A DNA stretch of 64,000 bases from Brevibacillus panacihumi W25 (GCF_000503775.1 NZ_KI629787.1:149870-213869); one strand, 5' to 3'. Positions 34,599 to 44,859 are shown, counted from the first letter of the stretch. Notes: generated by a model not told the origin, from the letters alone. A program made the numbers and translations.

Positions 34599-36845
34599 GT
34601 GGGAATCAATCATTTCATCAGTAAAAAACTTCTGCCATTACTGCTGGTAAGCCTTCTTGCACTAACATCTTTTCTCATCATGGAACCGGATCACGCGCAA
34701 GCTGCACAAAGTGAAACCGCATCCGATGAAACAACCGAATACATCATCAAGCTAACATCTCCCGTCCGAGCCAGAGCGGTCTCCTACCTCCACAACAACG
34801 AAGACCCGAACCTCTCCGTAATCGAGTCCAACAGACAGCATATCCTGGTGCAGCTCCCAGCCAATCTAGATTCAGACCTGCTGGAGGAACTAGCTGCCGA
34901 TCCTGCTGTCGAGTATATCGAACCCAATCTGCGTATGCGCAAGGCTTCAGATTGGGCAATTGATCCCCGTTTTGAAGAGCAATGGGGTCTCCGAGCCATC
35001 CAAGCCCCAGAGGCGTGGAAAGAGGGCGGGAGAACCGTGCAGGTGACGGTGGCTGTCCTGGACACGGGGGTAGATTACACCCACCCTGATCTGGCAAATC
35101 GGGTAGATGAACAAAAAGGCTACAATTATATAGATGGTAATTTCGATGTGATGGACGATGACGGGCATGGAACCCATGTAGCAGGAATTATCGCTGCGGA
35201 GCTGAACAGCATCGGGATCGCAGGGGTTAGCGGCAATGCCGATGTAAAAATCCTGCCGCTAAAAGTTCTGGACGATCAGGGAAACGGGACGATGTACGAT
35301 GTGTCGTTTGCAATCATGGATGCGGTGGATAAGGGTGCTGATGTCATCAACCTCAGTCTGTCTGGGGAAAGGGGACGGGAAGAGCCGAAGATGCTGCAGG
35401 AAGCGATAGCCTATGCGCTGGAGCACGATGTGGTTGTCGTTGCCGCAGCCGGAAATGACGGTGAAAGGGCAGAGCGTTATGTACCCGCCTCGATCCCCGG
35501 CGTGATTGCCGTCAGCGCGGTAGACGAGGAGATGGAGCTGTCGAAGTTCTCCAACTACGGGTTAGAGATCGCGCTTGCCGCACCTGGTGAGGAGATATTA
35601 AGTACATATTTGCATGGAAGATACGTGTATGCGAGCGGGACTTCACAAGCGGCGCCTTTTGTTTCAGGTACAATCGCCTTGATAAAGGCATCCGAGCCAC
35701 AGCTTGGTATGCAGGAGATCGAGGAGCGCTTGCAGCGATCAGCAATCGACCTGGGGCGTAAAGGCCCCGACGAAAAATATGGCTATGGACTGGTCAACGC
35801 CTATGGCGCGTTGCAGGAAGAAAAAGTGTCGAATGCTGAGCTGCGCAGGATCAGTGTAGATCCTGTGAGGCTGTCTTTGCGTCCAGGTAGTGCAGCGTTG
35901 CTTCAGGCAACAGCTATTTATCAGGACCAAACAGAGCGCGATGTGACAAAGAAAGCGATTTGGCAGGTCGAGGATGAATCTGTCGCTACGATTGAGCAGG
36001 GAGAAGTAAGAGGACAAGCTTTTGGCAAGACGCATATCACCGCTTCCTTCGGTGGCAAACGATATACCGTCCCCGTCGACGTGTCTGTCCGCAGCCTGGA
36101 GTTTTCCAATCGGCGAATTACGTTAAAACCGGACGAAGCCGTATCACTGTCCATCACTGCCACCTACGGGGACCGCACGAGGGAAGAAGTGGCACCTGCA
36201 TATGTGAGATGGATTTCATTGGATGAACAGGTGGCTGCCGTACACAACGGCATCGTCTCTGCCCAAAACGTCGGGAGCACCTGGATTGTGGCATACTACG
36301 GCGGCGAGCGCATCTCCATCGAGGTACTGGTTAAGATGACTGCGCTCGTTGCAAATCCGGACCATCTGCAGCTCGTGCCTGATACTCAGATTCCTGTCAC
36401 GCTGTACGCATATTATAAGGAAAAGAAAGATGTCGTAACCGCTGAGGCAGATTGGCAGACCAGCAATCCAGAGGTGGCTGTCATAGAGGATGGCGTGATT
36501 ACTGCCATCGGCCCCGGCATTGCGACGATTACGGCTGAATACCGTGGAAAATCAGCCACGATCCGGGTGGACAACAGCGTGCGAAAGCTGGATGTCCCGG
36601 ACGACAAGATTTCCCTTCGTCCAGGGGAAACCTATACACCGGAGCTTGCCGCTACCTATCGCAATGGTGCCCGGGTGGAGGTAAGCGAGAAAGGGACATG
36701 GCATTCCTCGGATGAACAGGTGGCTGTCGTAGATGAGCAGGGGAAAATCACTGCTATAAAGGAAGGAACTGTTTCGATCACGGCCAGTTACGGAGGCAGA
36801 AGCGCTCGTATTCGAGTATACGTACAGGAGAGCGGCAATCCCTGA
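34599..36845 (+). CDS. Secreted subtilisin-like serine protease with four Ig-like repeats
   Basis: 748 aa from GTG 34599, chosen because AGAGGAGG lies just ahead and a signal peptide follows (KKLLPLLLVSLLALTSF, cleavage near AQAAQ). An inhibitor I9-like propeptide (about 45-115) leads into the S8 domain with Asp155 (AVLDTGVDYTHP), His190 (DGHGTHVAGII) and Ser349 (SGTSQAAPFVSG). Four Big_2-like repeats follow (from about residue 415 to the end), each with a pattern like ITATYGDRTREEV and VAVIEDGVITAIGPGIATI. No SLH domain or LPXTG, so it is probably released or loosely wall-bound. It may process surface proteins. Confidence 0.92.
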   Translation: MGINHFISKKLLPLLLVSLLALTSFLIMEPDHAQAAQSETASDETTEYIIKLTSPVRARAVSYLHNNEDPNLSVIESNRQHILVQLPANLDSDLLEELAADPAVEYIEPNLRMRKASDWAIDPRFEEQWGLRAIQAPEAWKEGGRTVQVTVAVLDTGVDYTHPDLANRVDEQKGYNYIDGNFDVMDDDGHGTHVAGIIAAELNSIGIAGVSGNADVKILPLKVLDDQGNGTMYDVSFAIMDAVDKGADVINLSLSGERGREEPKMLQEAIAYALEHDVVVVAAAGNDGERAERYVPASIPGVIAVSAVDEEMELSKFSNYGLEIALAAPGEEILSTYLHGRYVYASGTSQAAPFVSGTIALIKASEPQLGMQEIEERLQRSAIDLGRKGPDEKYGYGLVNAYGALQEEKVSNAELRRISVDPVRLSLRPGSAALLQATAIYQDQTERDVTKKAIWQVEDESVATIEQGEVRGQAFGKTHITASFGGKRYTVPVDVSVRSLEFSNRRITLKPDEAVSLSITATYGDRTREEVAPAYVRWISLDEQVAAVHNGIVSAQNVGSTWIVAYYGGERISIEVLVKMTALVANPDHLQLVPDTQIPVTLYAYYKEKKDVVTAEADWQTSNPEVAVIEDGVITAIGPGIATITAEYRGKSATIRVDNSVRKLDVPDDKISLRPGETYTPELAATYRNGARVEVSEKGTWHSSDEQVAVVDEQGKITAIKEGTVSITASYGGRSARIRVYVQESGNP

Positions 36846-36978
36846 CGTTCCTTGACATTTGACGTTTGGAAAGTTATTCTAAAAAAATATTCCCTTCATT
36901 CAGGAGGCGGGGTTTATCAGGTTTGCGGAAGCCAGAAGATTCCGCAGTTTCCCCTAGACACATACCAAGTTTTCTATG

Positions 36979-37006
36979 TTGCAAACAAATGTCACTATGC
37001 TATAGT
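36979..37006 (+). promoter_or_regulatory. Likely sigma-A promoter of the SLAP genes
   Basis: TTGCAA (36979-36984) and TATAGT (37001-37006), 16 bp apart, about 60 bases before the first SLAP start. A perfect 7-bp hairpin TGCGGAA/TTCCGCA lies just upstream (36923-36947). Confidence 0.5.
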
Positions 37007-37064
37007 GAATGACGAGCAAACGTACATGTATATATAGATGAAGAGAAAAGTTGGGAGCGACGCT

Positions 37065-38015
37065 ATGTTATCCTTCTTGAAGAATTTATTGGGGAAAACG
37101 CCCACGACGGAAGAAGTAAGAGAACAGGTGAGAGAAGAATCCATTTTGCCTGCTGGCGATACGGAACAGTCGGATCAACGCGAAGAGCAAGCTGAAGGGA
37201 CAGGAGGAATCGTTACTTCCCTGTCTTTGCATGAGTCCTGGGAAGCCAAGCTTAGCCAGCAAGAGAAGTACGCTCTCTCTTTTATGGCGCAGGAATTGCC
37301 GCCACTGGCACCTGGCAATCTATCTCTTGCCGGCACTCAGTTGATCCCGCATGAGGAAGGAATTGAAGTGACTGCGTTTATACGCAATAGTCTGGATCGC
37401 CCTGTACGACTGGATACGATGACGCTGGTAGTGCTGTTTGGGGATCAGGAACTGTTTACCCGCCAATCGTTTGATCTGTCTCAGGTAGGAGAAATACCGG
37501 CGCAGTCCGCGCGTCCCTGGTCGTTTGTCTTCACCCGGGAACACTTTTTGCAATTGAACGTGCTGTTGAGCAATTGGAAGATTGCCTTCGAGCTGGCCCA
37601 GAAAAAAATGGTTCTCCCGCAGCAGTTGGAGCTGGAGGAATCCTGGATCAAATCGCTGAATGACCAGCAAAAAGAGGCGTTGATCGGGCTCGCGAAACGG
37701 CTCCCTGCGTTAAAAGAAGGGGAGGTCAATATCCAGAGCGTGCAAATCCGCAAACAAGAGGATGGCTCCATGCATGCTATCTTGTTGATTCGCAACGGTT
37801 CGCAACAGTCGCTCTCCTTTGAAAAATTGCCGCTCGCCCTCTATGATGCTTCGGGAGACGAGGTAGCAAAAGGATTGTTTGAGCTGAATGGGCTGACAGT
37901 TAATGCCAACACCAGCAAGCCGTGGCTGTTCGTCTTCCCGCCCGAGAGCGTAACCAAGCCCGATGCCGATCTTTCGCGTTGGAAAGTCAGTGTGCCACAA
38001 GGGACGCAGTCCTAG
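37065..38015 (+). CDS. SLAP-domain (S-layer-associated) protein 1
   Basis: 316 aa. Start ATG 37065 is chosen over 37038 because GGGAGC precedes it and because the protein then begins MLSFLKNLLGK, like MFSFFKNWLGK and MSWLLENWFG of the next two genes. Two SLAP repeats (about 60-180 and 190-316), each with the pattern PVRLDTMTLVVLFGD and a closing RPWSFVF or KPWLFVF. SLAP proteins accompany SecA2 and S-layer export genes in Bacillus. No signal peptide, so an inner, cytoplasmic role is likely. First of three tandem paralogues. Confidence 0.82.
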   Translation: MLSFLKNLLGKTPTTEEVREQVREESILPAGDTEQSDQREEQAEGTGGIVTSLSLHESWEAKLSQQEKYALSFMAQELPPLAPGNLSLAGTQLIPHEEGIEVTAFIRNSLDRPVRLDTMTLVVLFGDQELFTRQSFDLSQVGEIPAQSARPWSFVFTREHFLQLNVLLSNWKIAFELAQKKMVLPQQLELEESWIKSLNDQQKEALIGLAKRLPALKEGEVNIQSVQIRKQEDGSMHAILLIRNGSQQSLSFEKLPLALYDASGDEVAKGLFELNGLTVNANTSKPWLFVFPPESVTKPDADLSRWKVSVPQGTQS

Positions 38016-38107
38016 ACTGGATAAGGTTTGGAATTGCTCTCTATTCAAGAAACAGATATGATGATAGAGAAGCTTCGTTCGTGTTCGGACGTGTGAGGAG
38101 GTAACGC

Positions 38108-39070
38108 ATGTTTTCCTTTTTTAAGAACTGGTTAGGCAAAGAGCAGGACAGCGCTCGTTCGATGGAAGAATTGAAAAAAGACATCCAGGAAGAGTCCGCC
38201 ATCCCTGCTGAAGAAATGCGCAATACGGAAGTTGAATTTGAAGCGGACGCTCAAGCTGAGACGGGCAGCAGCTCAAATATGGTACGTACAGAGATTTCGC
38301 TGCATCCGCAATGGGAACAGCAGCTGGACGCTGAGAAAAAGTACACACTCCGGTTTTTGCAGGCAGAACTGCCAGAAATTCATCGTGGATTGATCAGTGT
38401 TACAGGCTTTAGTATGGTTCCACAACCGAACGGTATGACTGTTGCTTTCTTTTTCCGGAATGCAACGAACAAGCCGGTCCGGGTCAAAAATATTCGCCTG
38501 GCGATCTATCTGGATGACAAGCCATTCGCACGGATGCCAGTAAATCTGGAGCAAATGGGAGCCATTCCGCCGCATACGAGCCGTCCTTGGGAAGTGTTTT
38601 TCCCGCAGGAAAGCTATCTTCATGAAGACTACTCGTTTACACGCTGGAAGCTGGTCATGAAAGCGGGCCAGAGCACCCATGTTTGGCCCACTCAGCTAGA
38701 ACTCGATCCAGAGATGGAACGCCGCATGACAGACCGTCAAAAGGATCGGCTGGAGGCCATGGTTCATACATTGCCGCCGATTCCTCTTAATACGATTGAG
38801 GTAACTGGCTTTGACATCGGCTGGACCAAAGAAGGACAGCTGGTGGCGGCGCTTCTGTTCCGTAACGGGTTGGATAAGGTATACAATCCTGGTGAAATAC
38901 AAATCTCTATTACAGATGCGGAACACGATGTGGTGGCACAGGGAACCCTGAATGCGAGCAAAATCAAGGTAAAACCTGGTCACAGCCGTCCATGGCTGAT
39001 TGTATTCCCGGCTGATGCAGTGCAAAAGCGCGATGCGAAACTGGGCAGATGGCATCTCGAAGTAAAGTGA
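38108..39070 (+). CDS. SLAP-domain (S-layer-associated) protein 2
   Basis: 320 aa, the same build as its neighbours: MFSFFKNWLGKEQ, acidic linker, two SLAP repeats ending in SRPWEVFFP and SRPWLIVFP. GTGAGGAGG precedes ATG 38108. A possible own promoter lies in the 92-base gap (TTGCTC 38034-38039, TATGAT 38057-38062). Paralogous triplication suggests assembly of a hetero-oligomer or service of different surface proteins; this is inferred. Confidence 0.82.
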   Translation: MFSFFKNWLGKEQDSARSMEELKKDIQEESAIPAEEMRNTEVEFEADAQAETGSSSNMVRTEISLHPQWEQQLDAEKKYTLRFLQAELPEIHRGLISVTGFSMVPQPNGMTVAFFFRNATNKPVRVKNIRLAIYLDDKPFARMPVNLEQMGAIPPHTSRPWEVFFPQESYLHEDYSFTRWKLVMKAGQSTHVWPTQLELDPEMERRMTDRQKDRLEAMVHTLPPIPLNTIEVTGFDIGWTKEGQLVAALLFRNGLDKVYNPGEIQISITDAEHDVVAQGTLNASKIKVKPGHSRPWLIVFPADAVQKRDAKLGRWHLEVK

Positions 39071-39116
39071 AGATTAGGCAAGATATCCGTTTTAATGGGA
39101 CTGAGGAGGTTGACAG

Positions 39117-40112
39117 ATGAGTTGGTTATTGGAGAATTGGTTTGGTTCGAAGGAAAGCTTGGAGCAGGTAAAAGAAGACATTCATGAAAATCTGCACAAG
39201 GAATTTTATCTGGGTCTGTCCGGGATTGAAAATCCGGAGCAATCGTCTACGCGCGTCGCTTCCAAGGAGCTGTTCTTGCAGATGAATGGACCGTGGGACA
39301 GCAAACTGGAAGAAGCAGAGACGGAATTGCTTCAGTACATTCATGACGAACTGCCAGCGGTTGTCCGCGATGAAGTGGGGATCATTCCTTTTTACACACA
39401 AGTAACAGAGGAAGGCTACCTGGTGCTTACTTATATTCGCAATGCGATGTCCCGTGATATCCTGCTGCAGCGCGTTCCGCTCGTGCTGATGACTCCGGAT
39501 GGGGGCATTGTTGCGAGAAAAATCTTTGATCTGACCGCAATGGGTCCGCTCGGGGACATGTCCAGCCGTCCATGCGAGTTCATGTTCCGTTGGGATGAAT
39601 TCGACAATATTCCTGAAAAAGAAGTGCCGCTGACGCTCGCATACAAGAAGCCTAATCTCAAAAAGGCCGATATCGACGACAGTGAGACGGGCGGTTTGAG
39701 CATCGATGAAGTCGTCCACTACAACAAGGCGCTGAAAAACATCGAGCCTATGGAAGATGGCAACGTCGATTTGCAGGTGCTGGATGTGAAGGCGGATGAA
39801 GATGAAAAAGGCGGATTGAAAGTCGTCGTGGTCTTCCGCAATGGTTTGGATAAACGTCTGGAGTTCACTGAGGTGCCGATCATCGTAAGCGACAAGACAG
39901 GCGACAGTGTGGCGAAGGTTCACTATACCCTGGAAAACATGAAGGTAGATGCGAAAGGCCATAAGCTGTGGCTCTTCAAAATTCCGGCTGACTCCCTGCT
40001 CAAGTCGATCGATGACTTTGCCGGATTGACTGCGTTTATTCCAAAAGCGAAACAGCAGCGGAAATCACCCGTGGTAGCCCCAAGCGCAAATAACAAAGAT
40101 CTTTTGCAATAA
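39117..40112 (+). CDS. SLAP-domain (S-layer-associated) protein 3
   Basis: 331 aa. The most divergent of the three: MSWLLENWFGSKESLEQVK, two SLAP-type repeats with RDILLQRVPLVLMTPDGG and LDKRLEFTEVPIIVSDKTGD, and a basic tail (PKAKQQRKSPVV). ACTGAGGAGG precedes ATG 39117. It ends the set, followed by a strong terminator. Confidence 0.82.
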   Translation: MSWLLENWFGSKESLEQVKEDIHENLHKEFYLGLSGIENPEQSSTRVASKELFLQMNGPWDSKLEEAETELLQYIHDELPAVVRDEVGIIPFYTQVTEEGYLVLTYIRNAMSRDILLQRVPLVLMTPDGGIVARKIFDLTAMGPLGDMSSRPCEFMFRWDEFDNIPEKEVPLTLAYKKPNLKKADIDDSETGGLSIDEVVHYNKALKNIEPMEDGNVDLQVLDVKADEDEKGGLKVVVVFRNGLDKRLEFTEVPIIVSDKTGDSVAKVHYTLENMKVDAKGHKLWLFKIPADSLLKSIDDFAGLTAFIPKAKQQRKSPVVAPSANNKDLLQ

Positions 40113-40118
40113 ACAGGG

Positions 40119-40156
40119 CCCCCCTTTTTGCCGATGGTGAAGAGGGGGGTTGTTTT
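40119..40156 (+). terminator. Terminator of the SLAP genes
   Basis: CCCCCCT (40119-40125) pairs with AGGGGGG (40143-40149), followed by TTGTTTTGATTT. Confidence 0.8.
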
Positions 40157-40253
40157 GATTTAACATTCCAAATATTGGATATACGGACTTGCACTACGTC
40201 TGATCATTCCGTATGCTTAATGAATAACCTATTTTCCGAAGGATGTTTTTGTC

Positions 40254-42812
40254 ATGAAAAAGTGGGTAGGAGCGATACTGGCTGTTGTAATCGGCTTAGT
40301 CATGGTGATGGTAGATGTCCGCCCCGTACGTGCAGCATCTGATACAAATGATCCTTACATTGAAAACCAGATCCACTTATCGCAGATCCAAGCGATTAAA
40401 GCTTGGGATGTCGTCCATTCCAACACCAATATCACGATTGCTGTTCTGGATACGGGAGCTGATTACAACCACCCTGATCTAAAGGGAAACCTCTTGCCAG
40501 GTATCAATCTGGTCAATCCAGCCAGGTCTGCCCAGGACGATAACGGACATGGCACAGAAGTGATCGGGGTTTTGGCTGCTGAGGGAAACAACAACATCGG
40601 TGTTTCTGGTGTTTTGTGGAAAGCGAAAATCTTGCCAATCAAGGTATTGGACAAGAATGCTGTGGCCGACCTTGACCTTGTGGCGAGAGGAATTCATGCT
40701 GCACTGGATAAAGGCGCCAAGGTTATTCTCATGTCTGTCAGTAGTATGTCCTATTCTCAAGCATTGACCAATGCAGTGAATAGAGCCGAAGCGAGTGGTG
40801 CAGTCTTGGTAGCGGCTAGCGGTAATGAAGAGGATCGCGTGGCCTATCCTGCTGCTTATCCCACAGTAATTGCAGTGGGCGGAGTCAGGGCGAACAACCA
40901 GCCCATCAAGGAGTCGAACTCGGGGCCGGAGCTGAACCTGATGGCAACGGGCCTGAATGTGTATACAACCAAACTGGGTGGCAGGTATGGAACGTTCAGC
41001 GGGACTTCTGCAGCCGCACCACAGGTAGCGGGTGCCGCTGCTCTGGTATTGGCTCGTCATCCCAACCTCAAACCCATTGATGTGAGGCAGTTGCTTTACC
41101 AGACCGCTCAGGATTTGGGGGAGCCGGGCTGGGACAAGTCCACCGGATACGGCCTGCTGAATATACACAAAGCGGTTACCACCCCGATGTCGATGGATTT
41201 TTTGGAGCCGAATAATCAGAGATCGCGAGCGAAGGCGTTTCCGATCGAGTCGCAAATTCGCGGCAATCTGGGGCCGAATGATACGGTAGACTGGTTCAAG
41301 ATGGACATTCCCTACGACGGCAAAGTAACGTTCCATGCTACAGTCTCCGTGGGATCAGCTTCTCCGATGGTTGCGACCTTTTATTCGGAAAATCGAACGC
41401 CTGTCACGCACTACATAGGCAACGGTGATAAGCTAACTGTGCCTGCCAAGCAAGGTCAGATGATGATCAGGCTCATGCGAAATGGCGGAGTGTCTGCTTT
41501 TACGTATGTATTAACCAGCAGATATTCGATTAACCCGGACCGCTATGAGCCGAATGATTCGATGGCAACAGCCAGGCCTCTCGTGGGAAATCAGATTAGC
41601 GTAGTCGGCAATTTTCATGAAGAGGGCGACCAGGACTGGTTTTCCTATTATGTTCGTGAATACGGGATGCTGAATGTGACCGTGACGCCCGATACGAAGC
41701 GAATGGATCTCGTACTGAACATCGGGAAGCAGGACGGTCGGGAGACGAGGTGGGATCCCAGCTACGACAACGGAGATCGGGATGACCCGACGGAACGGGC
41801 GGAGAAGGAAGTGTCGCCCGGGAAGTATTTTATTCGTGTCAGCGAGTACGAACAAAATGCGGTCAATGCGGAGTACAGGCTTGATTTGTACTATACTCCG
41901 GTCAAAAAAGACCCGAATGAGCCGAATGATACGTACCAACAAGCTTCCCCGCTGGCCGGAGGCAATTTGATGACGGGTACGTTCCCGACCGCTTCCGACA
42001 CAGACTGGTTTCATTTTACAGTGAATCGGGAATCTTATGTAAGTATCCGTGCACCTTTTGTACCGGTCAAGTCTGGAATGAGGCTCGCCTTGTTTAGCAG
42101 CAACAATTTCAATTACCCATTGGCGATGACCAACTCTGTAGCGGAGCGTGCTGACCAGGGCAAAGAAGTGCTGGGAATTCGATTGCAGCCAGGGAAGTAC
42201 TATATCCGCCTGAACAGTTCGATATCCTTCAAGTACGACTTGTATCGACTGACGGTCAACCAGCAGGAGTTGGTTGCGGGATACCGGGATATATCGACTC
42301 ACTGGGCGCGTACAGAGATCGCACGGTTAAGCAGCAAGGGAGTAGTAAAAGGCTTTGACGATGCGACGTTCAAGCCGGATCAGCCGGTGACGAGAGCGCA
42401 GTTTGCCACTATGCTGATACAGGCAATGAAGGCAAACAGGATGCCGGTTGGCTCCTATAGCGGCAACTCCTCGTTCCGAGATCTGCCCAAGAGCCACTGG
42501 GCGTACAACAACCTTGGGCTCGCTTACCAATTGGGGATCGTAAAAGGCTACCCGAACAATCAGATGAAGCCTGACCAGGCGATTTCGCGGGCTGAGATGG
42601 CGGCCATGGTTGCGAGAGCGCACAATGTGCCTCTGTATTCCCGCAGCTTCTCCAGCTATCGTGATGTATCGACTGGGCACTGGGCATCACCAGCGATTGA
42701 GGCTCTGACGTCGAGGGAATGGCTGCGTGGCTATGGCAGTCTGTTCAAACCGACAGGAAATGCCACGCGTGCGGAAGTCATTGTCGTAATCGCCAAATCC
42801 TATAAATTGTAG
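40254..42812 (+). CDS. Cell-wall-anchored subtilase with PPC and three SLH domains
   Basis: 852 aa. Signal peptide (VGAILAVVIGLVMVMVDVRP), then a compact S8 domain with Asp66 (AVLDTGADYNHP), His99 (DNGHGTEVIGV) and Ser252 (FSGTSAAAPQVAG). Three PPC-like beta domains follow, each opened by an EPNN/EPND motif (about 320-420, 430-555, 560-680). The C-terminus has three SLH domains (RDISTHWARTEIARL, RDLPKSHWAYNNLGLAYQLG, RDVSTGHWASPAIEAL) that bind pyruvylated wall polymer. A surface protease that could process S-layer proteins. There is no obvious propeptide. Confidence 0.93.
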   Translation: MKKWVGAILAVVIGLVMVMVDVRPVRAASDTNDPYIENQIHLSQIQAIKAWDVVHSNTNITIAVLDTGADYNHPDLKGNLLPGINLVNPARSAQDDNGHGTEVIGVLAAEGNNNIGVSGVLWKAKILPIKVLDKNAVADLDLVARGIHAALDKGAKVILMSVSSMSYSQALTNAVNRAEASGAVLVAASGNEEDRVAYPAAYPTVIAVGGVRANNQPIKESNSGPELNLMATGLNVYTTKLGGRYGTFSGTSAAAPQVAGAAALVLARHPNLKPIDVRQLLYQTAQDLGEPGWDKSTGYGLLNIHKAVTTPMSMDFLEPNNQRSRAKAFPIESQIRGNLGPNDTVDWFKMDIPYDGKVTFHATVSVGSASPMVATFYSENRTPVTHYIGNGDKLTVPAKQGQMMIRLMRNGGVSAFTYVLTSRYSINPDRYEPNDSMATARPLVGNQISVVGNFHEEGDQDWFSYYVREYGMLNVTVTPDTKRMDLVLNIGKQDGRETRWDPSYDNGDRDDPTERAEKEVSPGKYFIRVSEYEQNAVNAEYRLDLYYTPVKKDPNEPNDTYQQASPLAGGNLMTGTFPTASDTDWFHFTVNRESYVSIRAPFVPVKSGMRLALFSSNNFNYPLAMTNSVAERADQGKEVLGIRLQPGKYYIRLNSSISFKYDLYRLTVNQQELVAGYRDISTHWARTEIARLSSKGVVKGFDDATFKPDQPVTRAQFATMLIQAMKANRMPVGSYSGNSSFRDLPKSHWAYNNLGLAYQLGIVKGYPNNQMKPDQAISRAEMAAMVARAHNVPLYSRSFSSYRDVSTGHWASPAIEALTSREWLRGYGSLFKPTGNATRAEVIVVIAKSYKL

Positions 42813-42848
42813 AAAAAATGAGAGTCAGTCAACGGGGAGGAATTTGCG

Positions 42849-43310
42849 ATGAAAAAATTTACCAAAGGAATGCTGGCAGTCATGTTGGGGGGGATGGCTT
42901 TATTTGCATCCCAGGCGATGGCAGATGGCGTGAATGGAGTTCCTGGTTCAGTAGACGATCCAGTCGTCACCAAAAGCTATGTCGATCAGGTGCTGCGGTC
43001 CATCGGAGCAGGTGGAGGCAGCGGCAGTGGAAGCACGCTGACTGTCGTCGAGCTGTATCCAGGGAAGACGCTGTATGGTTTTGAAGGCACGGAATTTATC
43101 GTTCGCACAGGGCAAGTACAAGCTGTAGCCGGCAACAACGGTGACGGCTTGACGGATCTGACTGCGGGTGCCGATTTGCGCGGAGGAGCAACGGTCGGAC
43201 ACAATCATCTGCTTTTGATCGCTCGTTCGGACAATCGTGGTCTTAGGACCGATCCACAGTATACCGGAGTCTCGCACATCATGGTTCGGGGCAAGTACGA
43301 GCTGCGGTAA
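42849..43310 (+). CDS. Small exported protein of unknown function
   Basis: 153 aa. Signal peptide (GMLAVMLGGMALFASQAMA), a Gly/Ser-rich linker (GAGGGSGSGST) after KSYVDQVLRSIG, and a beta-rich C-terminal domain (VELYPGKTLYGFEGTEFIVR, ending VRGKYELR). CGGGGAGGAA precedes the start. The 36-base gap from the SLH protease suggests co-transcription. No family is named; secretion to the wall space is likely. Confidence 0.75.
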   Translation: MKKFTKGMLAVMLGGMALFASQAMADGVNGVPGSVDDPVVTKSYVDQVLRSIGAGGGSGSGSTLTVVELYPGKTLYGFEGTEFIVRTGQVQAVAGNNGDGLTDLTAGADLRGGATVGHNHLLLIARSDNRGLRTDPQYTGVSHIMVRGKYELR

Positions 43311-43363
43311 TTGTCTATTGACACCACTGGAAAAAACAATTATTCTATAATCCGTAATGGATA

Positions 43364-43525
43364 CTCTTATCCAGAGCAGGCGGAGGGACTGGCCCTATGA
43401 AGCCCGGCAACCGACTAGAGCGGTGCTAACCAGCAGAACGGACATCTGTTCTGGCCGATAAGAGGATGAAGGAAGCTAAAGCGCGCAAACCTTTTCCTCC
43501 CCCAAAGGCGGAAAAGGTTTTTTTT
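43364..43525 (+). promoter_or_regulatory. SAM-I (S-box) riboswitch with terminator, upstream of metK
   Basis: The aptamer (43364-43465) has the S-box landmarks: CTCTTATCCAGAGCAGGCGG, GGACTGGCCC, GAAGCCCGGCAACC, GGTGCTAACC and closing GATAAGAGG. A terminator follows: AAACCTTTTCC (43487-43497) and GGAAAAGGTTT (43510-43520) plus T-run. A promoter with TTGACA (43318-43323) and TATTCT (43341-43346), 17 bp apart, lies ahead. High S-adenosylmethionine should stop transcription before metK. Confidence 0.95.
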
Positions 43526-43600
43526 GCCTGCATTTACGTCGATAAAATCCTGCGTCGGCTACCACACTATTTGTATGAGGTCAAAGGAGGTTGTTTTCTC

Positions 43601-44812
43601 ATGGCTTTGCAAAAAGGTCGTCGTCTGTTCACATCTGAATCCGTAACCGAAGGACACCCGGATAAAATTTGTGACCAAATTTCCGATTCGATTCTGGACG
43701 CCATTCTGTCCAAAGATCCCAATGCTCGCGTAGCTTGCGAAACGTCCGTTACCACTGGACTGGTCCTCGTAGCGGGTGAGATCACTACCAACACGTATGT
43801 AGACATTCAAAAGCTGGTTCGTGAAACCATTCGCGAAATCGGTTATGATCGTGCAAAATTCGGCTTTGACGCGGATACTTGCGGTGTGATCACGGCCATT
43901 GGTGAACAGTCTGCTGACATTGCACTTGGGGTAGACCAAGCCCTCGAAGCCCGTGAAGGGAAAATGACCGATGAAGAGATCGAAGCCATCGGTGCTGGCG
44001 ACCAGGGTCTGATGTTTGGTTTTGCTTGCAATGAAACGCCTGAGCTGATGCCTTTGCCGATCAGCATGGCTCACCAACTGGCTCGCCGCTTGACAGAAGT
44101 GCGCAAAGACGGCACGTTGTCCTACCTGCGCCCGGATGGCAAAACGCAAGTGACGGTGGAATACGACGGTGACAAGCCTGTACGGATCGATACCATCGTT
44201 ATCTCTACGCAGCATGCGCCTGAGACGACTTTGGAGCAAATCAAAAACGATCTGATGGAATTGGTAATCAAACCAGTTGTTCCCGCTGAATTGCTCGATG
44301 GAGAGACCAAATACTTCATCAACCCTACCGGCCGCTTCGTAATTGGCGGTCCTCAAGGCGATGCTGGCTTGACTGGCCGCAAAATCATCGTTGATACTTA
44401 CGGTGGTTATGCGCGTCACGGCGGCGGTGCCTTCTCCGGAAAAGATCCGACCAAAGTGGACCGTTCCGGTGCATACGCAGCTCGTTATGTTGCGAAAAAC
44501 ATCGTAGCTGCTGGACTCGCTGACAAATGCGAGGTACAAGTAGCTTACGCGATTGGGGTAGCTCAGCCTGTTTCCATCGCAGTGGATACATTCGGCACAG
44601 GAACCGTTTCCGAAGAAGACCTCGTGAAGCTGGTCCGCAAGCATTTCGATCTGCGTCCTGCTGGCATCATCAAGCAGCTCGACCTGCGCCGTCCTATCTA
44701 CAAACAGACTGCAGCATACGGTCACTTCGGCCGCAACGATCTGAACGTTCCTTGGGAGCAAACAGACAAAGCGGAAGTACTGAAGCAAGATGCAAGCCAA
44801 TTGGCGAAATAA
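43601..44812 (+). CDS. metK: S-adenosylmethionine synthetase
   Basis: 403 aa from ATG 43601, preceded by AAAGGAGG; the longer upstream frame lies inside the riboswitch. It makes S-adenosylmethionine from methionine and ATP. Signature motifs: [18 protein letters not shown] near the N-terminus, [16 protein letters not shown] and [19 protein letters not shown]. Length normal. Controlled by the SAM-I riboswitch in its leader, a standard feedback loop. Confidence 0.97.
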   Translation: MALQKGRRLFTSESVTEGHPDKICDQISDSILDAILSKDPNARVACETSVTTGLVLVAGEITTNTYVDIQKLVRETIREIGYDRAKFGFDADTCGVITAIGEQSADIALGVDQALEAREGKMTDEEIEAIGAGDQGLMFGFACNETPELMPLPISMAHQLARRLTEVRKDGTLSYLRPDGKTQVTVEYDGDKPVRIDTIVISTQHAPETTLEQIKNDLMELVIKPVVPAELLDGETKYFINPTGRFVIGGPQGDAGLTGRKIIVDTYGGYARHGGGAFSGKDPTKVDRSGAYAARYVAKNIVAAGLADKCEVQVAYAIGVAQPVSIAVDTFGTGTVSEEDLVKLVRKHFDLRPAGIIKQLDLRRPIYKQTAAYGHFGRNDLNVPWEQTDKAEVLKQDASQLAK

Positions 44813-44827
44813 TGGAGTTGTACAACG

Positions 44828-44859
44828 AAGGCCTGGCGATACTGCCAGGCCTTTTCTTT
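44828..44859 (+). terminator. Terminator after metK
   Basis: AAGGCCTGGC (44828-44837) pairs perfectly with GCCAGGCCTT (44844-44853), followed by a T-rich tail. Confidence 0.88.

Noticed and set aside
36852..37037. 61-aa open frame before the SLAP genes
   Set aside because: No ribosome site; it overlaps the likely promoter and hairpin of the SLAP genes.
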